Positions 11,753-22,250 of a stretch of 64,000 bases of DNA are shown here, piece after piece. The notes beneath the pieces were generated by a model. It made no database searches. It was not told the DNA's origin and worked only from the letters and a program-made list of their open reading frames with translations. The stretch lies in contig CM022298.1 of assembly GCA_011799875.1 (NCBI GenBank), forward strand, positions 193,958,423 through 194,022,422, written 5' to 3'. This DNA is from Thinopyrum elongatum (taxonomy: Eukaryota > Streptophyta > Magnoliopsida > Poales > Poaceae). Positions within the stretch are counted from its first letter, which is position 1. Every line of letters begins with the position of its first letter. The translations under genes and the position numbers were made by a program.

Positions 11753-11984
11753 TAGTACAATCTTTATTGGTCCCCTTTGTAATTTGTTCTAAATTTTGAC
11801 CAAAGATTTAACTGACAAAATGTTAGTGCATGTTAACAAAAATTATATCCTTGGATTCTTATTTGAACATAGTTTTCAATGATGTAATTTTTTGTGACAT
11901 GCATGAACATTTGGTTAGTTAAATTTATAGTCAAAATTTGGCACAGATTATCATAGGGGCCAATAAACCAGGACGGAGGTAGTA
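11753..11984. mobile_element. Stowaway-like MITE, copy 1
   Basis: The right end reads CCAGGACGGAGGTAGTA and the interior is palindromic (TTGGTCCCC near the left, GGGGCCAATAAACC near the right). It shares the internal block ATCCTTGGATTCTTATTTG with copies at 15951-16129 and 61549-61760. The left terminus is degraded. Confidence 0.65.
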
Positions 11985-12468
11985 CTACTATTGCCAGCTC
12001 CTCATCTGTCGTCCAAACTCTATGACTAGCCGCTCTATTACATGTGGGACATCAAGCATCCGGGCCCGTGTGCCATCCACCAAATCACAGCAAGGTGCTA
12101 CAGTCGGGACTCACCAGTCACCCCGGTGTGGCCGTCATGACCCGTCATATCACAAAACCCACACCTTTACCAGCAGTGGTAAAGTGGCCTCGAAGTTGGA
12201 CGGGACGAAGCAGCCATCATTTCACTGGAATGCTCGTTGAAGCCCTTTCTCCCCTATCTTGAAGAAAACCTCGCTCCAGGCTACTCACTTCTGCCATTTT
12301 TCTTCTGTACCAACGAAGGAAAGGTGGGCGAATCAGTGAAGCTACTACATTTTCATTCCAAGAATCTTATTTTTGCGAAGCACCGACTGATTCTCACTGC
12401 CTATTCTTTTCCTGTTTTCATTGCGATTGTGGTTTCCTTTCGATTGCTTTTTGTTTGTCAGCTTATTG

Positions 12469-13119
12469 ATGGATCCTGGAGCACTAGGCAAAGAGTTGCT
12501 GGCGGACAACCCACTCGATACAAAGATCTCCAGGAAGCGAGCACCGGCCAACGAGTTGGCCATGTTGGTGGGCCAACCCATGGAGACGAAGAACTCCAAG
12601 AAACAAGCACTGGCCAAAGAGTTGACGACGTTGGCGGACGAACACCTCAACCAAGAAAGCTGGAAGAACAGCAAGGGCCCCACCGTGCCTACCACGAAAA
12701 CTCTAATGGCCACCTATGAGAGGCTCAAGGCTGAGTTTGAGGAGATAGTCGCCGTTGAGAAGCAGTATTTTCCTGGCAAGGCGATGGCCCCCGGAGGGAT
12801 GGGATCCCCCGGTGAGCTGCACAAGGTAAAAAAAATATGGCTTACCATAGTTGTGGTTTTTGATTATTTGCAATGTGCTTGCTAATATGTTAGGGTTGTG
12901 CAGGTGCCGGTGCACATCCTTGATGATTCCGATGTCGTGGTCTGTCGTGTGGACATCGCCCCAGAGATCGATTCCGATGCCGCGGTCCGTCCTGTGGACA
13001 TCGCCCCAGAGATCGATTCCCATGCCGCAGTTCATCCTGTGGACATCGCCCCAGAGATCGATTCCCATGCCGCTGTCCGTGCTATCGACATTGCCCCAGA
13101 GATCGATGACAAGGAATAG
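12469..13119 (+). CDS. hypothetical two-exon protein with 15-residue repeats
   Basis: The family is not recognised. Exon 1 runs 12469-12825, intron 12826-12903 (GTAAAA donor, branch-like GCTAAT, TTGTGCAG acceptor), exon 2 12904-13119, phase 0, giving 190 residues. A likely 5'-UTR intron acceptor (TTTTGTTTGTCAG) lies just before the ATG, which supports this start. Exon 1 is Lys/Glu/Leu-rich and probably helical (KELLADNP, ANELAMLVG, AKELTTLADE). Exon 2 has VDIAPEIDSDAAVRP repeated almost four times with a 45-bp DNA period and ends DIAPEIDDKE. Frame, splice sites and repeat phase are all intact, unlike most of its surroundings, so it may have been expressed recently. It sits inside CACTA element 1. 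It could be an element accessory gene or a captured host gene. Confidence 0.6.
12949..13110. repeat. 45-bp coding minisatellite in exon 2
   Basis: GTGGACATCGCCCCAGAG starts at 12949, 12994 and 13039, with a diverged copy at 13084. The 45-bp period preserves the reading frame. Confidence 0.9.
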
Positions 13120-13376
13120 TTGGTCACACTAATCCTTCAACGTAGTTTGCATTGTGTTTAATTACCAGAACGATGCGTGTTATCAAACCAAATTAGGGCT
13201 ACTGCACTGTCTTGTGTGGGCGGTACTTGCTACTTTTGTTTGATAGTGAATCATGCGAACCCTCTTCGAGTTATGGAAACAGATGTATCCTCACCAGCTT
13301 TTGATGTAATATATGGCATGCTTAGATGTAAGTTTGAACTGTTTATCATATCAGCAGGGCTTGTTTGATGATTCTT

Positions 13377-13925
13377 CGTGTTAGTAGGCTAGCTACTGTG
13401 CGAGCTATAGTGTACTTGCAAACACTCACCGAAGAGAAACGTTGGGGCTGATGAGCTCGTGGTACTCTTATAGGTCTGGTAGTCGATCGGCCAATAGCCC
13501 AAGCTCCTAAAATTGTAGGCTTAGCGATCGATCAGACAATAGTCCACAATTATAAATTAATTCACATGAAACTCAAAGAGTTGGTTCACGGATACATTCA
13601 CATTAATAGCCAGCATTCGGAACAAAATTAGCACGTACTTGTAACATGTGTGAATGTGTAATTTTTTGCTGGAAGCGTGAATGTGTAGTGACGTCGTACT
13701 TTCAGAGTGGCTACAGAGAGTGTGTACATGTGCTAGAGGGGTTGTGGGATGGAGAGAGATCTAGATAGAGACAAAGGCCCTCCATTTCTTTCTAGTTGTT
13801 AGATTGACAAAGGATACATGTGCTACAAAATCATAGCAGTACAGAGACGTACAAATCCTAGGCGGGCTAGTTTGGCCTAGTGGGTTTCAATGATATGTCG
13901 TGCTACAGTGGCGTCCAGTCTTCGC
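13377..13925. other. stretch without a gene
   Basis: No coding frame or element end was recognised. A short segment (GGTTCACGGATACATTCAC, about 13577) resembles 7203-7225, suggesting old dispersed duplication within CACTA element 1. Confidence 0.4.
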
Positions 13926-13929
13926 GTGT

Positions 13930-14215
13930 GGTAGCAGTACTGCGGGTACAGTAAGTTTTCTTGAAGAAGCGGATTCAACGAACTCATGATGGTTCCTTCA
14001 TCCGAGCAACTTACAGTGGGAAAGCTTGGGCCTGCGATTTGACGGCTCATTAGTCATTTATTACTGCGGCGCTACGACCGGGGTGACTCTCCCCTACAGT
14101 ACTTTGTGCATGGCAAGTGGACCAAGATGGACGACGTCCCACATGTCGGCAAATGAAAGTATTCTTTCCGATATCGAGGACGAGCAAGGAGTATTCATTG
14201 TTGATTTTGGATGAA
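13930..14215 (+). repeat. dispersed duplicate, copy 1 (pairs with 17045-17340)
   Basis: The two segments match from TAGCAGTA...TCTTCAAGAAGCGGA through CGACCGGGGTGACTCTCCCC to GTATTCTTTCCGATATCGAG. Both are in + orientation 3.1 kb apart. The downstream copy abuts the 3' end of the F-box pseudogene. Confidence 0.85.
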
Positions 14216-14323
14216 AACTATTGTCTCCACTGTTACGACGGAGGAGTGTGAAACACGGCAGCCCAGTGAACTTGGCATGTGCACAACTCCCTCCTTCCTC
14301 GTGTACCGTAGTGTTTACTATAA

Positions 14324-14532
14324 GGTTGGCTATAAGGTTACAACTTTTTCTCACTTTCTCTCTATCTATTTCCTCTCAAATGTTTTTTACCTTCTTTTTT
14401 TAGACACGAATGTTTTTTATACCTAGGAGAACGTGTAGAGACGGGCTCTTGCATTAGAGCCCACTCCTTCACTTTTTCAATGCCTCTCTCCTCCACATAA
14501 GCGAGCGTATAGCCCTGTATTGTACTTGCTCT
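14324..14532. mobile_element. MITE-like repeat
   Basis: The segment from GGCTATAAGGTT to TATAGCCCTGTATTG has weakly complementary ends (GGCTATA and TATAGCC) and a polypyrimidine interior. It resembles common grass MITEs, but no target duplication was established. Confidence 0.4.
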
Positions 14533-14779
14533 GAATGCGGGCAGCTGGCGCCTGGGGGGAGCGCGCGCAGGAGGGGGAGGGGTTTTCTGGTGGGCCAGGG
14601 CGGTTAGAAGCGGACTTGGGAGCGGTCCGGACTCCCGCATGGCCACCTCACATTATCACCATATTTCTTGGAGTCCGTGCATAGCGGGCGCGCGATCTCT
14701 TCTCCCTCCCCGTCTCTCTCTTCTCAGCCGATGCCCGCCGAGCGATTAGATTTTGGCTATCGACGGTTTATTCAATTGT

Positions 14780-14940
14780 AGTCCCACATGTCAGTGAAAA
14801 TGCAAGACAAAGAAAATTTCATATTAACTGGATGAAATTCATTACATTTCAAAAACTTTTCCTATAAACCGGACGAAATTCATTACATTTTTCGCACAAA
14901 CCGTACTAAAACCTACTGTAAACCTAATCTAAACGATCGC
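14780..14940 (+). repeat. dispersed duplicate, copy 1 (pairs with 18720-18835)
   Basis: Words ATAAACCGGACGAAATTCATTACA and CAAACC.TA.TAAAACCTACT are shared in order with 18725-18830. Together with two other shared blocks this marks an ancient duplication of the 13.9-15.8 kb interval to 17.0-19.4 kb. Confidence 0.7.
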
Positions 14941-15225
14941 TGGCGCTCGACCACCATGTCCGGCCCTCCTCATCCGCCTCGACTTTGTCCAGCTCCGCCT
15001 CCATAACCTCCTGCTCCAGAGCACAAGATTCTGAAGATTTCCGCCTCCACCTCGTGTCAAGCGGCTAATCAGCCGCCGATGTTTACCCCACCAAGCTTGG
15101 TGTCGATGGAGTGGAGGAGCGGTGGCCTTCCTAGGACCAGAGCGGTGGTGACCTACCATGTACTACTCTTCCTCGCTGCCGGCAGCGCCCGCGCACGCAT
15201 GCCGGCTTCGTGGTCATGGCGGCGG
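14935..15225 (-). pseudogene. degenerate small coding region, unrecognised
   Basis: Read on the minus strand, a natural-looking segment ESCALEQEVMEAELDKVEAD and then WWSSASDRLD ends at a stop near 14935. Upstream, MTTKPACVRGRCRQRGR opens at about 15223 in another frame, and stops lie between them. The mix of an Arg-rich start and a Glu-rich helical tail resembles the other small ORFs in the window. No family is recognised. Confidence 0.35.
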
Positions 15226-15240
15226 AGGGCGGCCGGGGGG

Positions 15241-15372
15241 GAGCCGGCGATGTCCTTTGTCTGCTCCAGTGATAGTACGTCCAACAGAGCTTTGGAGCGC
15301 GCCCGGAGTGGAGCCGGCGATGTCCTTTGTCTTCTCCAGTGATAGTACGTCCAAGAGAGCTTTGGAGCATGA
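15241..15372. repeat. 70-bp tandem duplication
   Basis: GAGCCGGCGATGTCCTTTG starts at 15241 and 15311, and the units match along most of their length, including GTGATAGTACGTCCAA. Confidence 0.9.
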
Positions 15373-15579
15373 GGAGGCCATGGTTGGAGTGGTGCCGACA
15401 GAAGGAAGGGACCGAGGGAGAATGATTGTGGGTCTGTGGCTATGGCTGGGGCTGAAGTTAATATAGCAGGCGAATGGCAATGAGCTGCGGCAGACGGATG
15501 GACGGCTGGCGCCGGAGTAGGTTCGTCAGCAACCGCGTGCCATTAATGTGGGCGGCGGACGAACGGATGGCCGTGGTGT

Positions 15580-15835
15580 CATTAATGCGGAGCAGTCGCT
15601 TGCACCGGGATGCCACGCGAGTGGCGCTCTCTCGGCCGTCGCGCTGCTGCAATGCCGGCGCGTGTGAGAGGTCGCGTCGGGCATGAATGCGGCACTGACG
15701 TTCTGGAGTGACGGTGACCATTTCAGGCGGGAAGCGCACGCGAGCGAGGGAAGGGGTTTCGATGGGCCACAGCGGTCAGACGCTGGCAAGTAGGCATATT
15801 GTTTTTGTAGTTTGCAAAATTACTCAATTAACGTG
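15580..15835 (+). repeat. GC-rich dispersed repeat, copy 1 (pairs with 19100-19365)
   Basis: Both copies run GGAGCAGTCGC, GGCGCTCTCTCGGCCGTCGC, AATGCGGCA.TGACG, AGGCGGGAAGCGC and end TTTGCAAAA.TACTCAATTA. ORFs on both strands follow composition only. Similar GC-rich repeats are common in wheat intergenic DNA. Confidence 0.85.
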
Positions 15836-15950
15836 GCAGTTGACTTTTTTTTACGATCAACATACACCCTACAAAGCACTGTGTTCAAATTTGGCACTTC
15901 TCCGGGTTCATTTACCATCTTTAGGCCATTATGTGCATTTTGTAGAAATT

Positions 15951-16129
15951 TACTACCACCATCCTGATTTATTGGTCCCCTTAGTATTTTGTGCCAAACT
16001 TTGACCATAGATTGAACTAAGAAAATAATAATGCATGTCACCAAAAATTATATCATTGGATTCGTATTTAAACATAGTTTCTAGTGATATTATTTGTAGT
16101 TACATGCATCAACCAGGACAGAGGTAGTA
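15951..16129. mobile_element. Stowaway-like MITE, copy 2
   Basis: The ends TACTACCACCATCCTG and CAGGACAGAGGTAGTA are inverted repeats. The interior matches copies 1 and 3 (ATTATATCATTGGATTC) but lacks their right-hand segment, an internal deletion. Confidence 0.75.
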
Positions 16130-16410
16130 GCGCAGAAACATCAAATCCCATGATGTGGAATGTCGATCGATCACGGTGCACGAGCACGGTCCGCGTGGCC
16201 GGGGTGGCGGCCAATCAGAAAGCAACCCACAATAGGGTCAGTGCACACAGTTTCCAGAGACTACGGAAATTAACCGTGTGCGGTAATAAATGACTAGGAT
16301 TGAAGGGGAATCCAAATTTCCTTTGTCGTCTGTCCTTGAGCTCTTGACAAACCAATGCACTATACTGTTGTCCGGCCACTCCGCCCCAAAGCTCTCACCA
16401 AGCATCGTTC

Positions 16411-16734
16411 ATGCCACCGCGTCGCACACTAACCGGTAAGGAAGCGATGGCATCCCGCCAAGCTGAGTTCCTCGCCACCCACGACCGCACACAAAATGGT
16501 AGGGAAGCAATGGCATCCCGCCGTGCCGAGTTCATCACCGCTCGCGACCTCACACCTACGTGGGTGGACTTTGAAGCTGCCAAGGCCGAATGGGCAGTAG
16601 AGCAAGAGGCGGCCAAAGCCGCACAAAGGGAGCGGAAAAGGCAGAAAGCACTCAAGAAAAGAGAGTCATGCCGCCGCAAGAAAGAAGAGGACGCACGCGC
16701 TGCTGAGAAGAGCTCGGCGGAGATCCAACCATGA
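16411..16734 (+). CDS. hypothetical basic coiled-coil protein, 107 residues
   Basis: This is a single open frame from ATG 16411 to TGA 16732-16734. It begins MPPRRTLTG and contains two imperfect repeats (KEAMASRQAEF and REAMASRRAEF). A Lys/Arg/Glu/Ala-rich stretch (EQEAAKAAQRERKRQKALKK) is likely a charged helix. The ATG follows a leader free of in-frame ATGs. No domain is recognised. Basic start plus helical tail resembles the other small ORFs in the two CACTA elements, which may make it an accessory gene. It could also be a fragment of a longer captured gene. Confidence 0.45.
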   Translation: MPPRRTLTGKEAMASRQAEFLATHDRTQNGREAMASRRAEFITARDLTPTWVDFEAAKAEWAVEQEAAKAAQRERKRQKALKKRESCRRKKEEDARAAEKSSAEIQP

Positions 16735-16883
16735 TGGGGTGTCACCGACAAAGCCGGGAAGGAGTACTAGTAGTTAGTGTGTGTGTATGTGTCTGTGTCG
16801 CCCGTATGTTTGTTTAATTAATTACGAGCATCTACCAGTACTAGTTACTACTGTAGTTTTTAGAGCAAATTACCAGTACATCA

Positions 16884-17024
16884 GCCTAGATTCAATGGAA
16901 AAAATCCTATCCTATGCATCAAATGGCATCTCTTTCTCTATAGGAATTGAGATGCATGTCATATCACTTCCTATGATTTTCCTATTCCTATAAAATTCCT
17001 ATCCTATGAACCAAAGGAGGCATC
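16884..17024. mobile_element. MITE-like palindromic repeat
   Basis: ATCCTATCCTATGCATCAAATGG near the left and CCTATCCTATGAACCAAAGG at the right, with repeated CCTAT words between, match a widespread grass MITE type. Exact termini and target duplication are unclear. Confidence 0.45.
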
Positions 17025-17044
17025 TGCTGGTGTATAGTAATACT

Positions 17045-17340
17045 GTAGCTAGCAGTATTGCTGGTAGAGTAGTTTTCTTCAAGAAGCGGAATTCTACGAA
17101 GTCATGATGGTTCCTTCGTCCGAGCAACTTTACAGTGGGAAAGGTTGGGCCTGTGATTTGATGGCTCATTAGTCATTATTATTGCGGCGCGACGACCGGG
17201 GTGACTCTCCCCTGGAGTTCTGCGTGCATGGCAAGTGGACCAGGATGGTCGACGTCCCACATGTCGGTGAACGAAAGTATTCTTTTCGATATCGAGGACC
17301 AAGGAAACCGCGTGGTATAGTATCACTGTTGATTTATATA
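17045..17340 (+). repeat. dispersed duplicate, copy 2 (pairs with 13930-14215)
   Basis: This copy carries the same ordered blocks as the 13.9-kb copy, including AGCGGAATTCTACGAAGTC and TCCCACATGTCGG. Confidence 0.85.
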
Positions 17341-18719
17341 TATATTTTTTATAACGGCACGTGCTGGATGTCCCACACGTCAGCGAAAGGAGTGGGACAT
17401 GAACAGCGTGGTAGAGCGTCTCCACTTCTTCCACTTCTAGGTCAGAGACCACATGTAGTAACGATACAAAGTGCGATCCGGAGATACAGACTTGTCTAGT
17501 TGGAAGGTCTCGAACCATACACGTAAACAAATATAAAACCTAATATGTGCATTGCCACGTACATCATAATATCACCATGCATTGCCACGCAGGTTCATAC
17601 TATTTGTGCCTTTCTACTTCACTTACTGCGCTACACTACTCAGCTTCGTACATCCCTGTGTACATGTCCATCTCGAAGTTCCAGTCCCACGTGTTCTTCA
17701 TAGATGGCACGATCCATAACGGTGGGCAATGGGAGTCCATATCATCGCAGCTTCTTAGTGTGGCTCCCCACGATGGAGACTCATCCAAACTGAAGCTGCA
17801 TAGATCAGGGATAGGGGCGTTCAAGATATGAATCCGTTGGTGCGCAATGAAAACGCACCCGTTCTTCATGAACGGCAGGGCGCTGGCGTCGTGCACGGAA
17901 GGTGGAATCGTTTGCACTATGGGGTAGTTGTCCCCAATGAAAATCGAGTACTCTTCAAGTGTGTTCATCCGCACCCAGGTAGCATCACGGGGGTCGAACA
18001 CGCCGCCGTCCATCTGGTACACCTGGCATCTCAAACCTGGATACATGGTGACGTGCATGGTTATGGTCCATGCAGTATAATAAGGTGACGTAAGCAGAGG
18101 ATACGGATTAAAATAAAATACTTGATATTGCTTATTTCTATGAGGGGGAAGGGAAGCAATGTATAGACCAGCTGCGGCACGGGCGACGACAAACAATTTG
18201 AGAGTGTTACCTGGGCCGTGTACATTAATTAAAGGAGGAGGAGTTTTGTTTGATGGGATTATGGCTACCTAGCTAGTACTACATGGAATTGAAATTGTTA
18301 AGTCCTTTATAGTTTATATACAACTGGCATTATAAAGTTGCATAGATGACTATCCCAATCAATAAAAAAAATAAGGAAAGAACTACTCCTGCTCTTGGAG
18401 TATAAAGAGACATGTACTGAAATGTTATAAGATGACACGGCAATAAGATATATGATAGCTCCTGGCTCTACTACTCTTAGATCGGAGAGAAGGGATTACC
18501 TGGATACATGATCAGGGTCCGATCGTGATAGATCGCGGCACCTTGTTGCCCTTCAATGGTACCATGGGTAACGACTGCTAAGATAGTACGTCCCAACTGG
18601 GTGTTGTCAGCTATAAGGTTCCAAGTTAGACCAAATGGCCCATGCACATCCACGATTGGCGATCTGATTTTGATCGGGGGATGACTTTGCCCTGCATAAT
18701 CATGCAAACAAGGCGGAAT

Positions 18720-18835
18720 TCATAGAAACCGGACGAAAATCATTACATTTTGAAAACTTTTCATATAAACCGGACGAGATACATTACAGTTTTCATACAA
18801 ACCAAAGTAAAACCTACTCTAAACAAGTTGCAACT
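18720..18835 (+). repeat. dispersed duplicate, copy 2 (pairs with 14780-14940)
   Basis: It carries the ATAAACCGGACGA and TAAAACCTACTCTAAAC blocks in the same order as copy 1. It falls in the intron between exons 2 and 3 of the F-box pseudogene. Confidence 0.7.
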
Positions 18836-18889
18836 GTAATGTGGGCGGCGCACGGACGACGACCGGCCGTGGTGTCCTTTGAGGCTACT

Positions 18890-19088
18890 CATAGTGGGGA
18901 GTATCATATAATACAATATACTAGTGCATGATACTAGTGTATGATATACTACTTTTATAGTGCATAGTATCATAGAGTAGTATCATAGATGATCATATTT
19001 ATTGCCATGCATGACCCCCTGTCTCTTCTTTAATTCTCTGCCACATCACCATGTATGCTATTCCCGAGTGTATGTACTCCCCACTATG
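18890..19088. mobile_element. MITE with perfect 14-bp terminal inverted repeat
   Basis: CATAGTGGGGAGTA (18890-18903) is exactly inverted as TACTCCCCACTATG (19075-19088). The interior is AT-rich with repeated GATACTA/TAGTATC words. No clear target duplication was identified. It sits in an intron of the F-box pseudogene. Confidence 0.7.
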
Positions 19089-19099
19089 GCCAGCCTCAA

Positions 19100-19365
19100 C
19101 GTGGAGCAGTCGCGTGCACCAGGAAGCGGCGCTCTCTCGGCCGTCGCGCCGCTTCAAAGCCGGCACCAGTGAGAGGTCGCCTCCGCTCTGGCCGGGCATT
19201 AATGCGGCATTGACGCTCTGGGGCGGCGCTAACCGTTTTAGGCGGGAAGCGCGCGCCGGCAAGGGAGGGGGTTAGGGTCAGCCAGGGCGGTCAGACGCGG
19301 GCGTGGTGGTGGTATTGATTTTGTACCGTTTCAGGTGTAGTACTTGTAGTTTGCAAAACTACTCA
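19100..19365 (+). repeat. GC-rich dispersed repeat, copy 2 (pairs with 15580-15835)
   Basis: It carries the same ordered blocks as the 15.6-kb copy. ORFs read here on either strand are artefacts of GC composition. Confidence 0.85.
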
Positions 19366-21256
19366 ATTATTGCACTCAGGTTCCTAAAAAATTGTGGTAA
19401 AAAAACATTACTTGCAATGCATGCATGCGTGACCAATATATATGACCAATAAAAAACTACTACATGCATGCAACGATTTAATGCACATTGTAATCTCAAC
19501 ATGTGATGGGGAGCTCTAAATTTGAATTTGAAACTTATAAAACAAAAAAATTCAAAACAAATAAACTGGAAGAGAGGGAGTATACTGTAGGATGTGTCCC
19601 ATACGAAACAAGTCCCCTAGTTTGTCACGGCGAAGATGCGGTTACAAAGGAGCACAGCGCCTTCGTACTCGTACGGCAACAAATCGGCCGCAGACAGCAT
19701 GGTCCACCTTTGACCGCCATGTGCAGGGTTCGTGAAAGAAATCGCGATGTCGAACACCGTGATGAGAGTGTAATTTTGGTTGGCGGACGACCTTATCAGG
19801 GCTTCCGGGATTGCTATCTTCTTCAATCTCACCGTGGTTCCATCGTACCAATTCAGACGATGGCCCATTGCATGGCTGATCCCAATGTTGGACAAAGGTT
19901 CTACGGGAACGGTGTCACCGTTGTAGATGTTGTGCAAATTGATGTTGGTACCCTCCCGGACATATGCAAGCCAATCTCCACTGGCACCAAGCCTAACCTA
20001 TGAAACAGTGGGCAACAGGGGAATTAGGAAATGGACACGGAAGTAGTCTTTAGAATGCATTTACTACATGATCAAACTCATCACTTACCTGCTCATCGGA
20101 CAAAATCCGAGTGCCCCTCAACGTCGGCATCTCAAGGGGCGTCAACTTGCAACTATGTCCACGCCGCACTGGAGAGAGCCCCAAGGAAACATCCTCATCC
20201 TCGAGGACGCATGGTAGACCAACTAGCATGGCCTTCTCCCACGCATATTTACGCACCCTCTTAAAATATTTGGTGCAAGTACCGCTAAGTCTTGCGGATG
20301 TGAGGAAGTCGGAGCGACTTACAATTTATCCCAAAGGATCATTGTCCAAGGTCTCCCAACCTTGACGAGGATGAGAAGCACCACCGCCTTGCGAATCCAT
20401 GGCAATGGTGACGAACTGCCTTGTCCCTTGTGGAGCTGGTTTACACAAGAGGAGATGGTAACTGCAGGGCTTCATCCCTTCGGAAAGGATGTTCTGCGGA
20501 CGCGCACTAGTGCAGTTTATATTTGAGATTAGGGAGCTGACGGGTGGTTCGTTGTACGGCATGTTCGCGTCCATCCACTAGCCCGGAATTAAAGCACGCA
20601 CGACATTTACAGCGACTGGGATTAGTTTGTTTTCCGGGCGCATGGACCAACGCGGAATAGCGGACCTCGTCGCCCTTTTTCGAGCACGACTTCGACAACT
20701 ACGTGTGTGACATGCATGCATGCAAATCTTGTGTGACCAAACACCGTGCGAGGTAGAGCGGTAGGCTGTTGAACTACAGCCTGCATGTTCTAGCCATGTC
20801 ACTCCGCTGGTGTACTATGCATTGTTTGGCACGAATGTTCCTTGGAGCTCATGTTGCAACTGGCGTACTAGTACTAGACAGCCCGCTTCCCTTCTCCTTC
20901 CTCTTCCACCGCCCGGGCACGTTCGCGGGAAGTGACCGGTCAACCCTAATGATGCATGCATGACCACTAAAATTTCTATTCTCTTATCTCTATGAAATAA
21001 ATGTAGCGTGAGACTCAAAGCCCTTTAAGTCTGAGTATAATGGAAATCTATTTTTTTAAACGAGTCCTATAAACAAAAAAGGAGGGAGTATTAGAATTAT
21101 GTTTTTTAACAAACAAAAGGTGCTCGCCAAGCTTTCATTCATTCATCTTAAAAGCAGTTTACATTGAGTAGTAGTACTAGATATCTCAAATCCATACATA
21201 CCATGCAATAGTAGAACTAGTACTACTAAGTACTACATAACCTAAGCTAGACCACA

Positions 21257-21733
21257 CTACTCATCGTCGGAGATGGGTAGGCGGTCGCATGCTGCAAATC
21301 CAGCTCCTCCTCCAGTTTGGCGAACATCTCGTTGATCCCCCACTCCCGCTGGCGGTGGAAGCGGCGGTTGGCCTCCACCTTGGCCTTCGACTGGATGGAC
21401 TCGAGGATGGCCTGTTGTTCCGCCGCCCTCGCGTCATCGTCCTCCTCCTCCAGCTCTACCTCACCCGTGTCGTCGTCCTCCTCCTCTGGCTCCGCTTCGC
21501 CCATGTCGTTGTCCTCCTGTTCCGGCTCCGCGTCGCCCTCGTCATCGTTCTCCTCCTCCGGCTCCATGTGCTACTCCGCTTCCACCGCCTCCTCCTCCGG
21601 CTCCGGCTAGTCCGGATTCTGGAGGCAGGGCGGCTGCGATCCGGGCTTTGCGCCGCCTCCAGATCTCCGGAAGTAGATCAAAGCACCGCTCCGGTGGAGG
21701 CATGGCGTATGTCGTTACCTTCGGCCGGGCCAT
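21257..21733 (-). pseudogene. acidic small protein ending ISDDE, frameshifted
   Basis: The minus-strand ATG at 21733 opens MARPKVTTYAMPPPERCF, then LLPEIWRRRKARIAAAL. Around 21570-21610 the natural frame changes in a Gly/Glu codon run, entering a frame with tandem acidic repeats (EPEEENDDEGDAEP, then ELEEEDDDARAAEQQ) and a helix (SKAKVEANRRFHRQRE). Another frame change near the end would restore a PISDDE ending at the TAG 21259-21257. The gene at 52355-52850 also ends ISDDE, so the two may belong to one family. No domain is known. The ORFs on the opposite strand are shadows of the acidic repeats. Confidence 0.5.
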
Positions 21734-21899
21734 GGCTATCGGGCGACGGCAACCGGAGAAGAGGCGGCGGGAGGGGAATGAATGCGGCTACAGTTTGGGT
21801 TCACCGTCCAGCTTAAATAAATGTGCTCCATCACACGTACCCGCGTGTGCACAAATTGTACACATACGGGTCTGTTTAGGGGGCGTCACATAACTGTTA

Positions 21900-22250
21900 T
21901 GTGTGTGAGATTCTGAGAGACAGTGTGTGTGTGCGCCTCCACTCTTCGGACATGTACTCCACCTTTTGCATCGGGATATAAGTATAATGGTTACTACACT
22001 TTAGCTTGTGATTTATACTATTTACGTGGCCATATTAATGTGGTTGTGTAAAAAAAAGTCACTTGCTACTCGTGATTTGTGTTAGTATATAATTATGAGA
22101 AGTTTGCTAACTACTAAAATAAAGTGAAAATTTTCCATGTTATATAAGTAAATTAAGGTGATTGATTATCATATGGGTAAGATTGGACGAAGGGTGGTAG
22201 GAACAAATGCTCCACCTAGAGTATGTGTGTGTGAAATGGAGTCTTATAGT
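21900..22250. other. stretch without a gene
   Basis: AT-rich sequence with short GTGTGT tracts. Nothing coding was recognised. Confidence 0.4.

Larger units (their letters stand above)
17636..20400 (-). pseudogene. F-box protein with DUF295 (KIB1-4 type) domain, four-exon pseudogene
   Basis: F-box/DUF295 proteins are SCF ubiquitin-ligase substrate adaptors, a family greatly expanded in grasses. Exon 1 (20400-20089) starts MDSQGGGASHP and encodes an F-box-like helix region, WETLDNDPLG then IVSRSDFLTSARLSGTC. A TAA at 20328-20326 sits in the middle of the F-box. Donor GTAAGT is at 20088. Exon 2 (from 19997) encodes GASGDWLAYV, WYDGTTVRLKKIAIP and GQRWTML, and meets a TAG at 19619-19617 within FAVTN-stop-GTCFVWD. 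Exon 3 is 18691-18500. Exon 4 is 18036-17636 and encodes VYQMDGGVFDPRD, NTLEEYSIFIGDN and KNGCVFIAH, typical of the C-terminal DUF295 propeller, ending MYEAE. Phases at exons 1/2 and 3/4 match. It has two nonsense mutations in an otherwise ordered gene and lies inside CACTA element 1. Confidence 0.82.

Noticed and set aside
20969..21090. Possible Stowaway ending GGAGGGAGTA near 21090
   Set aside because: Only one terminus was found; no inverted partner or TA duplication on the left side.
21289..21893. Plus-strand Leu/Arg-rich ORF of 175 codons opposite the acidic ORF
   Set aside because: It is the complement of Glu/Asp codon repeats; the minus strand has the natural protein composition and a good start.
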